Source of the DNA: Saccharomycopsis fibuligera x Saccharomycopsis cf. fibuligera | Lineage: Eukaryota; Ascomycota; Saccharomycetes; Ascoideales; Saccharomycopsidaceae | DNA length: 64,000 nt | Assembly (NCBI GenBank): GCA_001936135.1 | Contig: CP012817.1 | Span: 868,001-932,000, forward strand | Direction of reading: 5' to 3' | In this document: in pieces, positions 41,242 through 57,400 of the stretch | Layout of the letters: each line of letters starts with the position of its first letter | How positions within the stretch are numbered: position 1 is the stretch's first letter | Made by a program: the position numbers and the translations under genes | The notes under the pieces: generated by a model | What the model saw: the letters and a program-made list of their open reading frames with translations, nothing else | Told to the model about the DNA's origin: nothing | Database searches by the model: none

Positions 41242-42195
41242 CGTGAGAAACTAAGCTATAAAGGCAATTAAGGGAGTAAATTAAATGAACACTGGGCAAT
41301 GCTCTGAGCAACAAAATATCTAATTTACTTATGCTTATGAAGAGGTAGTGCTGTGAATACGACAGTTGGTGATTCGCTGGCTGGCTGATTGCAAAGGCAA
41401 GCTTGAGGTAGCCACCGGTTTCCCTCGCTCGTTCTCGTTGCGCAGAGGTTTGTTTAGTCCAACAGTGTACGACTGGCTGCCAATCACATGTCGGCAGCGC
41501 TGCCCTGCGATCGATCGAATACTACTAAGCGCCTACAGAGCTGCTGGCAAAGCCTCCGCTTAGCACGACTACTATAATGAATATAATAGAGCCAGCCACT
41601 GTAGTTATTTTCGCAAACCGAAGAGCATCAAGCATACGGGTGTTCTGTTCCGTTCCAAGGTGCGTTGTATAGTTGAGTTGCTCTGGGGGAATAAACACAG
41701 ATTCATTGGCTGGCTGGCGCTTTGCTGCTACATATACTGATAGGACTCCGGAATCACTGGCGCTGGGATCTTAATGCTGTTTATACTACTGCGTCTTGTG
41801 AGAAGATATTAAGCTGGTTCACTGTAATCCAGCATTATGTTTCTCCTTAGAGCATTCCGATTAACATGTTTTAAATCAATATTGTTTCGCTAAGGCTTCT
41901 ATTGAATGAATAGATCATTTTGTAGAAGATAACGCAGTGGATAACTGTATACTATAATGTAGCAGCGCCGTTATGTCATCGGCGGTGCAAATTCAGACAG
42001 GGTGACCCCTCATCAACACCAAAAACAAAAAAATAGAAAAAATAGAAAACATATTGTTATAAACAAAAGAGATGATAATCTACTTGACAGGTCCACACGC
42101 AGTAAAATATCTAAAACCATTGAAACGTATACAATTCTGCTAGTTTACTTTTAGTTTAGAACATCCTGCGAAAATAAAGAAATGACACATCAATA
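41242..42195. promoter_or_regulatory. Divergent KES1 / TBF1 promoter region
   Basis: About 950 bp. Left half moderately GC-rich, with the 12-bp perfect palindrome GGCAGCGCTGCC (41493-41504) and CTAAGCGC at 41525-41532. The right half is AT-rich. No gene recognised. Confidence 0.5.
41525..41532 (+). promoter_or_regulatory. Copy of the recurrent intergenic octamer CTAAGCGC
   Basis: Exact match (ACTACTAAGCGCCTACAG), 20 bp after the palindrome GGCAGCGCTGCC. See the finding on the recurrent motif. Confidence 0.3.
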
Positions 42196-47940
<5,745 letters not shown>

Positions 47941-48020
47941 TTTCGTTCCCCTACATTCTTTTGGTTAATCTCGCTTTATGTTGAAGCTAGGTCGTTTTAA
48001 TATCTTGACAAATTCCACAT

Positions 48021-48080
48021 AAATAAAGTACTGTATAAGAAAATAAAGTACTGTATAAGAAAATAAAGTACTGTATAAGA
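48021..48080. repeat. Three perfect tandem copies of a 20-bp unit in the TBF1 3' region
   Basis: The unit AAATAAAGTACTGTATAAGA occurs three times without mismatch, 81 bp after the TBF1 stop codon. It contains AATAAA and TATA words, so it could supply repeated efficiency/positioning signals for polyadenylation, but it may simply be a minisatellite. Confidence 0.95.
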
Positions 48081-48823
48081 AAATGAAATGTATACTAGAA
48101 GTTATTCTAAGCTGAAGCCCTTTTTTTCTGTTTTTCTCTCGCATCGCGTTTTTGGACAGAACACTGGCAAAGAAGGGACCACTTTTATTGCCGTGAAACG
48201 ATTTACAGTAGTTGCACCGCGAAAACAATTGCAATCCACCGAGAACGCGTGATGCTGCATGTGCAGGTTGCCATTGTCAGCATGCGTCGAACGGTGCTCC
48301 TGAAAATTTCCTGAAACAGATCCTTTCAGTGATCACAATGTTTGCTTGCTGGTGTCTTTGCACCAGAGGATACTAAATCTGCTCAGAGTATGTTAAAGGC
48401 TGGGCACCAGCGCCTAGACACTAGACATTTCTTGTTTGTGCCTGGTTCCTGAAGCTCAACTACAACACTAATAACACAGAAATTTTTACGGATGCGGGAG
48501 CAGAATTTGCAAATTGTCACACTTGTGAATCTGTCCAAAAAAATCATGCATAAGGTTCCAGGCCATAAATGCAGTGGCTATTGACAATGGTCAATCATTT
48601 TTTTTTTTAATTTAAGAACTACCACACATATCATAGTATAATAGCGATATTTGAATTCAAGTGATAATGCAGACAATGCAGTTTCCCATTTTTGACATAG
48701 TAGTATAAGCCACATTATTGAAAGGTCCCTTTTAACAATGCAATGGATCAAAAGTTAGTCCTCTTTTTGCCAGAATTGTGCATATCTAAAATTTCAAACA
48801 TAAAAAGGCACTGGCTATAGGCC

Positions 48824-48831
48824 TATAAATA
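48824..48831 (+). promoter_or_regulatory. TATA box of the aspartyl protease gene
   Basis: TATAAATA, about 120 bp upstream of the ATG at 48950, a spacing normal for yeast TATA-containing, regulated genes. The leader between them is CT-rich. Confidence 0.6.
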
Positions 48832-48949
48832 TGGAGCAAAAGCTTCTCGAATTCAACGTCAAATATTTATTCTAGCTATATCAATATTTGCTAATTTCCC
48901 TTTTTGTTCTATTATCCTCTCACTCCTCTTTTGTTCTGTCACCTAAAAA

Positions 48950-50170
48950 ATGCAATTTTCCCACTCTGTTCTTTTTTCAGTTCTTACTGCTTTATGCTCA
49001 TTCTCCTCTGCTTTTCCAATTGAGAAAAGAGGTCAACAACCACCACAAATAGACTTTCAAGTTGTTAGATTTGGTGGTAAACATAACACTCATAATATTA
49101 GTGCTTTCACTCCAAAAGGTACCAGATCTGCTGCTGCTGCTGGCGTGAACCTTCCGTTGGAAAACGAATATGCATTATACTTGGCTGATATTGAAATCGG
49201 CACCCCAGGCCAAAAGATCCAGATTGATGTCGACACTGGTTCTTCTGATTTGTGGGTTCCAGGCGCTGGCACTCAAAGCGACTATGGTACTTATGATCAC
49301 AGTAAATCTTCAACTTACAAGAAAGTTCAAGACGGATTCAAAATAAGTTACGGTGATGGTTCCGGTGCTTCTGGTGACTGGGCTAAAGAAACTGTCAAGG
49401 TTGGCAGCGCTTCTGTTAAAGACTTAGAGTTTGGTGATGCTACTACTCAAGACGCTGGGCAAGGTATATTTGGTGTTGGGTTCAAGGGCAATGAAGCTTC
49501 TGCCCAAAGCTCTTCTTCTTTCACTTATGACAACTTACCTCTACAATTGAAAAACCAAGGTATCATAAGTAAGGCTGCTTATTCCTTGTATTTGAACTCA
49601 TTGGAAGCCACTTCTGGTTCCATCTTATTTGGTGCTATCGACAAATCCAAGTTTGATGGCGACTTGAAAACTTTATCTGTTCAAAACATCGACGATTCCG
49701 GTGAACCAACCAATGAACCTGTGGCATTTTTTGTGAACTTGGACAGTATTAATGCTGGAAGTAACAAATTTGCTTCCAAAACTTACCCAGCTTTGTTGGA
49801 TTCAGGTACCACTTTGATCTATGCTCCAAGCAGCATTGCCAAGAGCATTGGTTCCAAATATGGTACTTATGATTCCTCACAAGGTGGTTATACTGCGTCC
49901 TGCTCCACTAAAGGTGATGATTTTGAATTCACTTTCGAAGACAAAACTATCAAAGTTCCTTTCAGCAATTTGTTGTATAATCTCAATGGTGAGGCCAAGG
50001 GTAGCTCGGATACCTGTTTGGTTGGTGTCTTGGATTCTGGATCCAACTACTACATTCTCGGTGATGAGTTCTTGAGATCTGCTTATGTTTACTACGACAT
50101 TGACAATGCCGAAGTTGGTATTGCTCAGGCTGTCTATGATAATACCAACAGCAACATTGTTACTGTCTAA
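48950..50170 (+). CDS. Secreted aspartyl protease, candidapepsin-like
   Basis: 406 residues. A hydrophobic signal peptide (about residues 1-20) is followed by IEKR, a Kex2-type cleavage site at 26-27. Pepsin-family catalytic motifs are DTGSS (Asp95) and DSGTT (Asp284). The flap segment ISYGDGSGASGDW and the C-terminal ILGDEFLRSAYVYYD are typical. One conserved disulfide is likely between Cys318 and Cys356. The pair of cysteines that normally follows DLWVP in candidapepsins is absent: the loop is shortened to GAGTQSDYGTYDHSKS. There is no C-terminal Ser/Thr-rich or GPI-anchor signal, so it is probably released rather than wall-bound. The propeptide defined by the KR is very short for the family. 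Extracellular protein breakdown is the likely role, inferred from the family. Confidence 0.9.
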   Translation: MQFSHSVLFSVLTALCSFSSAFPIEKRGQQPPQIDFQVVRFGGKHNTHNISAFTPKGTRSAAAAGVNLPLENEYALYLADIEIGTPGQKIQIDVDTGSSDLWVPGAGTQSDYGTYDHSKSSTYKKVQDGFKISYGDGSGASGDWAKETVKVGSASVKDLEFGDATTQDAGQGIFGVGFKGNEASAQSSSSFTYDNLPLQLKNQGIISKAAYSLYLNSLEATSGSILFGAIDKSKFDGDLKTLSVQNIDDSGEPTNEPVAFFVNLDSINAGSNKFASKTYPALLDSGTTLIYAPSSIAKSIGSKYGTYDSSQGGYTASCSTKGDDFEFTFEDKTIKVPFSNLLYNLNGEAKGSSDTCLVGVLDSGSNYYILGDEFLRSAYVYYDIDNAEVGIAQAVYDNTNSNIVTV

Positions 50171-50517
50171 GCTTTGAAATATTATCAACATTATATGGTT
50201 TTTCTTGTCAAAATTCACTTTTATAGTATTTTCCTTTTCTTCTTTATTTCTTTTTGCCTTCCATCTTGGTCTTGACTCTTTCGCTAGACATTCGCTATTT
50301 TAAATACCCCACATTTATAAATTATAATTTTCAATGTAAGCTTCATAATTATTCAACATTTTAGAGCTTCTTATTTCATCAGATTGTTAACCAATCAAAA
50401 GTATGTCTTTCTTTGGCTATTAATTTACAAAAACTATCCTTAACTTAAAATAAAATGCCTTGATTCAAAATTATAGTTACACAAATGCACATATAGACAC
50501 AATCTCGTAAAATGCTA
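50171..50517. other. Convergent 3' region between the protease gene and BMS1
   Basis: About 350 bp of AT-rich sequence expected to hold both 3' UTRs. No further feature seen. Confidence 0.6.
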
Positions 50518-53500
50518 CTAACGTCTTCTCTTGTTAGGTTCACCATCTTGAGGAGCAAATCTTTTGCTGTTTTTAGCAAAAAACTCCTTTTTACGCTCTC
50601 TGACTTTCTCACTCTTCTCAGTTTGCTCTTTGCTGTGCTTCTTTGCTCTTTCCTTATTCTTTTCTTCCTTCTTCATCTTCTTTTTGAGATCCTTTTCCCT
50701 CTTAATAGTGTTCAATTGTTGCACCAACGTTCTAGTTTTCTTTTCTTCACCATTCAAAATAACTGCTCTCTTTTGCAAGTAAGTTTGTTTCTTTTGTGGC
50801 TTCATTTGGGCAATTTGTGACTTGAACGGTAAGTCGCTCTTGATTTGCTTTGGAACATACAATGGGTTAAATTTTACTGGTGCTCTTTCAATTTTGGTAT
50901 AAGCGCTGTTTGTGTTCGATGGAGTTTCTATGTTTTGGTCAGCACGAATCTTACCGGTAAGTCTCATTCCTGTCCATTCATTCTTATCCTTCATTAAAAG
51001 TGATGTTACCGGATTATAAAATTTTTTAACCTTCACTGGGTACCATGTTTTCAAAAACACAATATCACTAAGCAAAATTTTATCTTCAAAAGTAGCTCTA
51101 AAATGACCGTCTGGCTGGGAAAGGGCTCTCTTGATTTCACCTCTAATACCACTTACCGTCTTGATGGAAGCACCTTCAAACTTCACAACTTCCAATGCAG
51201 TAGAGAACATATCTTTGATAAACGCAGTATTCTTAAAAACCTTGTATGGATAACCAACCAACTTTAATTTCTTTACGATCTCAACAGTGCTATTAACTTC
51301 TTCAACCACACCAGAAGCAGCAATTCTAAAGCCACCACCAGTTTCACTATTGGCAACAATTTGAGAAGCACAAAAAGTTGTGTTTGGAGTCACTAATGGC
51401 CCGTAAAATGTAGCTTGACAATAAGCATGCTCTGGAGTATACTTCAACATTCTTGTTCTGGTTCTCGAATCTGATGTTGTGTATATTGGTAAAGTTTGAA
51501 ATCTTCTCCAACCCAACGACAAAATAAATGGATCATTAGATTTAAGAATCTTTTTATGCCAACGATGTTTTCTAATTCTAACATTTAACATACCAAAATT
51601 CATTTCAGTTGGTAATAACCCACCAAGAATGACGGGGTACACTGGGTCAAAATTTTCAATAAATTCACAAGGCAAATCATTGAAGATAACTTTCACATAA
51701 GAGCCAGCTTTGTAGCCATCAATCTTAGTTCTAGTTTCTTCATCCAAATTTTCCAACTCAAGTTTATTTATTTCCAACTGTTTGGCCATTTTTGCCTTTT
51801 GGAACTCATACCAAGATTCGTACTCATTAAGCTCCTCATTTTCTTTGTATTTTCCACCAAATTCTTCATCTTCTGCTTCGAATTGAAGACGCAATTGTTC
51901 TTTCTTTTTAGCAAGTCTAGCTCTTCTTTCTGACACTGACAAATTTTCCTCATCGTCTGATTCATTACCTTCGTCTTCATTGTCAGATTTTGTTTCTTCA
52001 GCTTCAAAGTCGGCAAAATCATCGCCATCCTTTTGGGTTTCCTTTGTTGGCTGCTCATGTTCAACATCTTCAAAATCCCCAGTTTCGTCTTCAAAATTTT
52101 CTTCATTGTCAAGTTGCTTTTGCATTTTCAATCTTTCTCTTGGTGACACAAAGAAAAACTTGTCTTTGAGCTGCTTGAAATCAGCGCTTGCCACATCCCA
52201 TACTTTTTCAAGCTCTTCAATAGAATCGTATTTAGGCTTAGAAACATCTAAATTGTCATCTAACTGAGAAGCAACTTTTTTAGAAAAAAATTCATCATCA
52301 TCTTCTTTTTCAATTTCATCACCTTCTTCTTCACTTCCTTGTTCTTGTCCAATCCATTTATTGATAACCTCTTCTGGAGAAAATTCATCAGCGTAAATCA
52401 ACTTGTTAATGTCCCAAGTTTTTCTACCCATTGACCCCTTCAACTTGGAAGCAGTGTTTCTCCAACCGTCAGCTTCTTTATCTTCTTCGTCCGAAAGGTC
52501 AAATTTGGTATCTTCTTGAAATTCATACTCATCTTTACCATTAATTTGATCATCATCAGCAAAAGCTCTCAAACCTTTATTGATTTTTCTAAGAGAGGTT
52601 CTACCAACATTACCCCTTTCAATATCGTCATCATTATCAGATAATTCATCATCCAAATCACTCAATAATCTGTCTTCTTCACTCTCACTTCCTTCATTGT
52701 TTTCATACTCGTCCGCACTAAGGTCATCGTTATCTTTAAGTACCTTAGAGTCAGCAAACAATTGTAAACCAAAATTATTTTCAGGTTCTTCTTCCTGATC
52801 GCTATCCGTGGTAACAGTTTTCTTGTTGGCCAAATCTTTAATTAATTTGGACTCCAATTCTTTATCTTTGGTGTTATCTATTAAACGGCCTTCGCCATGA
52901 TGTTTGGCACCCACATCAATATACACAGTATCTTTATCAATCAAAACACCGCCGACATCCGACATTGGGGCGTAAATAATTTTTTGCTTTTCTTCTAATC
53001 TTTTTCTTCTGTGTTTTCTAGGAGCAATGGTCTCACCATTTGCAGCAGCAGCTTTAGCTTGTTCAATTTCAAATTCGTTGAGTTTTTGCTCAAAATATGG
53101 AGTTGGAACTGGATCTGGTAGTTTTTCTATAGTATTGATCTTATAGTCACCAAGGCCAGCAATATGGACTGTATGAGTCTCCTTTAAATTAAGGCCATGA
53201 ACATAGCCATACATTGCTACTTTACGGTCACATTTTGGATTGTTGGTGATTGTCATTGGATTGGTTAAATCGTTGACTCTATCAACGAGTAAATACGGGT
53301 GATCGTTTCTCCATTTCAATGGACGGAATTTCATAACAGAAATGAATCTTGACAAGTTGAGAATTTCACGATCTGGGTATCTACCATTGATGATACCTGA
53401 AAGATAAAATAACTTAGCCCCTTTGTAGACCTCGGTCCAAAATCTATGTTTCAAAACCTTTTTTTGTGCTCTCAAAGTGCTTTGATTTTTGAATAAATCA

Positions 53501-54027
53501 CAATGTGTCACACAGCCAATAACCTTAGGCATACCGTGATGTTGTGCAATGTTTAAAAATTCAAAAGTTTCCATTTCCAAGCCAAAATTACCATCAATCA
53601 TAATTAACACCAAATCCAAAATCTTAGCTGCATCAATCATACTATTCAAATCTGGTTTAACTTCAATTATTGTAATCCTTCTTCTCTTACCAGAAACCAA
53701 AGTAATTGGGCCTTTAACCTCAGAGATCGAAGTTTTAGTAAATCTCTTAACTAAGGATTTGACCAATGTAGTTTTCCCCACTCCGCTTGGCCCTACAACA
53801 CCAACAATGACGGGAGGTTCTTCTTCATCAGGAAGCCTCGTCACCATAGGAACATGGTACTTCTTTTCAGTGACATCTGCACCTCTTTGAATATTTTTCA
53901 TCATTTTGCCTGGTGCACTGACGGCAAAAGCCTTTGGGTTTCTGCCTTGAGCCGAAGCATTCTTCATTCTATCTTTGGCAGTCTTCCTGCCGCCCGTTCT
54001 ATGAGGCTTGTTTGACTGTTGATCCAT
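50518..54027 (-). CDS. BMS1: Ribosome biogenesis GTPase Bms1
   Basis: 1169 residues; Saccharomyces Bms1 has 1183. It is an essential nucleolar GTPase of the SSU processome that recruits Rcl1 during 40S maturation. The N terminus is basic (KPHRTGGRKTAKDRMK). The GTPase domain begins with the P-loop GPSGVGKT (residues 79-86). A long acidic, Ser/Glu/Asp-rich middle part follows, then the conserved C-terminal Bms1/Tsr1 domain (for example GSYVKVIFNDLPCEFIENFDP, PVILGGLLPTEMNFG and FLKTWYPVKVKKFYNPV). A highly basic coiled tail ends the protein. The promoter has RRPE and PAC elements. No anomaly seen. Confidence 0.96.
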   Translation of the reverse strand: MDQQSNKPHRTGGRKTAKDRMKNASAQGRNPKAFAVSAPGKMMKNIQRGADVTEKKYHVPMVTRLPDEEEPPVIVGVVGPSGVGKTTLVKSLVKRFTKTSISEVKGPITLVSGKRRRITIIEVKPDLNSMIDAAKILDLVLIMIDGNFGLEMETFEFLNIAQHHGMPKVIGCVTHCDLFKNQSTLRAQKKVLKHRFWTEVYKGAKLFYLSGIINGRYPDREILNLSRFISVMKFRPLKWRNDHPYLLVDRVNDLTNPMTITNNPKCDRKVAMYGYVHGLNLKETHTVHIAGLGDYKINTIEKLPDPVPTPYFEQKLNEFEIEQAKAAAANGETIAPRKHRRKRLEEKQKIIYAPMSDVGGVLIDKDTVYIDVGAKHHGEGRLIDNTKDKELESKLIKDLANKKTVTTDSDQEEEPENNFGLQLFADSKVLKDNDDLSADEYENNEGSESEEDRLLSDLDDELSDNDDDIERGNVGRTSLRKINKGLRAFADDDQINGKDEYEFQEDTKFDLSDEEDKEADGWRNTASKLKGSMGRKTWDINKLIYADEFSPEEVINKWIGQEQGSEEEGDEIEKEDDDEFFSKKVASQLDDNLDVSKPKYDSIEELEKVWDVASADFKQLKDKFFFVSPRERLKMQKQLDNEENFEDETGDFEDVEHEQPTKETQKDGDDFADFEAEETKSDNEDEGNESDDEENLSVSERRARLAKKKEQLRLQFEAEDEEFGGKYKENEELNEYESWYEFQKAKMAKQLEINKLELENLDEETRTKIDGYKAGSYVKVIFNDLPCEFIENFDPVYPVILGGLLPTEMNFGMLNVRIRKHRWHKKILKSNDPFILSLGWRRFQTLPIYTTSDSRTRTRMLKYTPEHAYCQATFYGPLVTPNTTFCASQIVANSETGGGFRIAASGVVEEVNSTVEIVKKLKLVGYPYKVFKNTAFIKDMFSTALEVVKFEGASIKTVSGIRGEIKRALSQPDGHFRATFEDKILLSDIVFLKTWYPVKVKKFYNPVTSLLMKDKNEWTGMRLTGKIRADQNIETPSNTNSAYTKIERAPVKFNPLYVPKQIKSDLPFKSQIAQMKPQKKQTYLQKRAVILNGEEKKTRTLVQQLNTIKREKDLKKKMKKEEKNKERAKKHSKEQTEKSEKVRERKKEFFAKNSKRFAPQDGEPNKRRR

Positions 54028-54469
54028 GATGTTATAGGAGTAGCTATTGGAACAGAAACAACAAAAATAGTCAGATGAAGATAATCAAGTTTTGATTATG
54101 ATATTTTTGATCTTAACTTACTATCTAAGTCAGCATTATATTATGTACGTATGTAAAGAAAAAAAATTTTTTTGGCCTCATCGCGAAAATTTTCTGTGGC
54201 GTGCACATAACCATCCGCATGCATATAAGCAAAAATGCTAACGATTCACAACTTTTCTAAAAGTAGTTATCGAGCACTTCAATTCCACTAACTACATTTT
54301 TTTAGCTGTTTTCGCTAGATACTTTATGAAATCAAACAAAAACTATGTTTTGAAAATTTTAACAAATTACTTTAAATGGAAACAAGAAAACAAAAAAATA
54401 ACAAAAACAAATATCTAAGAAAAAAACTTAAAAGCAAGCACTTTTTAAAGCACAATGAATCATCCAAAT
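54028..54469. promoter_or_regulatory. BMS1 promoter and URA2 3' region
   Basis: About 440 bp. The left half is the BMS1 promoter, containing RRPE (54162-54171) and PAC (54177-54184). The right half is A-rich and should hold the URA2 3' UTR. Confidence 0.6.
54162..54184. promoter_or_regulatory. RRPE and PAC elements upstream of BMS1
   Basis: AAAAATTTTT (RRPE, 54162-54171) lies next to CTCATCGC, which is GCGATGAG on the coding strand (PAC, 54177-54184), about 135-157 bp upstream of the BMS1 start. The tight RRPE-PAC pair is the hallmark of ribosome-biogenesis genes in yeasts, bound by Stb3 and by Dot6/Tod6. Confidence 0.75.
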
Positions 54470-57400
54470 TTACCAAAAGTCAACACCAACAACCAAAGCC
54501 AACAAAGCCATACGAACAAACAAGCCGTATCTCATTTGTCTGAAATAAGCGGCTCTGTGATCAAAATCAACTTCTTCCTTTATTTCATTGACACGAGGCA
54601 ACGGATGCAAAACGCACATGTGTTGTTTAGCATGAGACAAAACCTTGTTATCAATAATAAAAGAATCCTTAAGACGTTCGTATTCTTCGACAGTAGAAAA
54701 TCTTTCTTGCTGCACTCTGGTGACGTATAACACATCAGTTTCAGCAATGATATCCTTGGTCAATTGTTCAGACTCAGTTCCCAATTGGTTATTGGAGATC
54801 ATACTTGATCTGATCTCTTCAGGCAATTGTAGTTCGTCTGGAGAAACCAAGTTGATCTTGACATGATAGTGTTTCAACAAAGTAACTAAAGAGTGAACAG
54901 TTCTACCGTATTTCAAATCACCAACAAAAGTAACAGTGATACCATTAACAGTACCCAATTCCTCACGAATTGTAAAAAGGTCCAAGAACGCTTGAGTTGG
55001 GTGTTCATAACTACCGTTACCAGCATTAATGACTGGAATTGGAGAAACTTTAGCAGCAGTAGTAATAGAACTAGTTTCTGGATGTCTTAAGACGATAGCA
55101 TCAGAGTAAGCAGCCAAAGTCATAATAGTATCTTTCAAAGTTTCACCCTTCTTGACAGACGAAGTATCAGCTTTAACTTCAACAACTCTACCACCGAGTC
55201 TTTGCATAGCAGCATTGAAAGAAGTAGAGGTTCTAGTAGATGGCTCGTAAAACATAGTCGTCAAAACACGACCTTTTAATAAATCAAGAACTCCCTGCCT
55301 TTGCACAGCTAATCTCATTTCAGCTGCAATGGTAAACAAAATATGCAAATCAGAACGAGAAAATTGTTTGACAGAAGTAACAGATCTTCTCAAAAATGGA
55401 TTGTTGCTTCTAATGTATTGTTCCAATGGACCAGTAATTTTGATTTCTTTTGGCAATGGTTGAGAAACAAGATCAGAATCATCAATAGCTTGTTCAAGTC
55501 TTTCAAAAGATTGTTCAAAAGCATCATCAGTAGGTCTAGTTCTGTTGAAGGAGAATTTTCTGTAAGGTGGAGAAGTAATAGCAGATAATGGAGAAGAATA
55601 GTCATCATTATCGTTAGCAGCTTGTTCTGGGAAAGATCTCAAGGTATCAACATCACCAACTGGGATATCTGCTGGTTTTCTAGCAATAGCATTGATCAAC
55701 AATTTAGCAACCTTGTTATTAGTAACTAACGGAACAGCATAATCAATGGCCATTCTTCTAGAAACATAACCCTTGGAGACGTAAGTGGCTGGTCTTCTAA
55801 CCTTGTTGTTAGATGGAATGTTGATGTAAAGGTCAATCAAGTTTTGAGCCAAGTAATGGTTCAAACTATGGTCACTTTCAACATTATCATCCAAAACTTC
55901 CAAGAATTGAATAGCAACACCATGTTCTTGGTAAAAGTTGAAAGTACCACTAGTACCATAAAGGTTGTAGCCCAATTTAATCAATTTCTTGATTGCTGGA
56001 AGCAACTCTTGTTTTTCTCTGTAAGAACCAATACTAAGCAAGATATTTTTCTTTGGAATTGTCAATCCACTAGCCATGTATGCTTTCAAATAAGCATCAT
56101 ACTTGTCTTTACCAATAGCAGCAACCTCACCTGTAGAAGCCATTTCCACGCCCAACACAGGATCAGCGCCCAACAATCTAGCAAAAGAAAATTGTGGTAC
56201 TTTAATACCAACGTACTGTTCTGGCAATTTTTTGTTTGGATAAGCTTTAAATGGAACGCCAGCAATGGCTTTAGTGGCCAAATCAATTAAGTCGGTACCA
56301 ACGATCTTAGAGACAAATGGGAAAGATCTAGAAGCTCTAACGTTACATTCGATAACCTTGATATCTTCGTCTTTAGCAATAAATTGAATGTTTAATGGGC
56401 CTGTAATGTTCAAAGCTTCAGCAATCTTAGCAGTAGCATAAACGATCTTCGACACAGTGTGTTTGGACAAATCTTGAGGTGGGACAACCAAAGTAGCATC
56501 ACCGGAATGCACACCAGCATTTTCCACATGTTCAGAAACAACATGCATGACCAATTTACCGTCTCTTGATACGGCATCCATTTCAATTTCTTTAGCATCT
56601 TGAATGAATTTGGTGATAACCACTGGATAATCTCTAGACACGGCAACTGCTTCATTAAGATACTTCTTCAATTCATGGTCAGAGTAACAAACATTCATAG
56701 CAGCACCAGACAACACATATGAAGGTCTAACCAAAACTGGATAAGAAACTCTGTTGGCAAATTCCTGAGCTTCATTGATAGAAGTCAATTCTTTCCATGC
56801 TGGTTGATCAATGCCAATAGAATCCAACATTCTGGAAAACTTGTATCTATTTTCAGCACCATCAATCATTTCTGGTGAAGTACCTAAAATTTTAACGTTT
56901 TGTCTATACAAGTTCAAAGCAATATTGTTAGAAGTTTGTCCACCCATAGAAACAACCACACCTCCAGAATTAGTCAAGTCATAAATGTCCAAAACGGTTT
57001 CATTATTGATGTTTTCAAAAAACAAGGAATCAGATTCATCAAAATCAGTAGAAACGGTTTCTGGATTATAGTTGATAATAATTGTTTTGAAACCTTCTTT
57101 ACGCAAAGTTCTGACGGTGGTAACAGAACAATAATCAAATTCAACAGAAGAACCAATTCTGTAGACCCCGGAACCCAAAACAATGATTGAACCAGCATTT
57201 TCGCCTTCAAAGGAAACATCATGAGAATCAGCATTGTAAGTCAAGTACAAGTAATTAGTATAAGATGGAAATTCAGCAGCGACAGTATCAATTTGCTTAA
57301 TGCTTGGGAAAATACCATGTTCTTTTCTGATGTTTCTCACGGCACTTTCATTAGAATTCAAGAACTTGGCTACTTGTCTATCATCAAATCCCAATTGTTT

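Larger units (their letters stand above)
47941..48949. other. Intergenic region between TBF1 and the aspartyl protease gene
   Basis: About 1 kb. Three perfect 20-bp direct repeats lie just after TBF1 (48021-48080). A minus-strand frame around 48115-48234 reads a basic, Cys-containing stretch (RCNYCKSFHGNKS and on) but has no ATG. The right end carries a TATA-like element for the protease gene. Confidence 0.5.
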
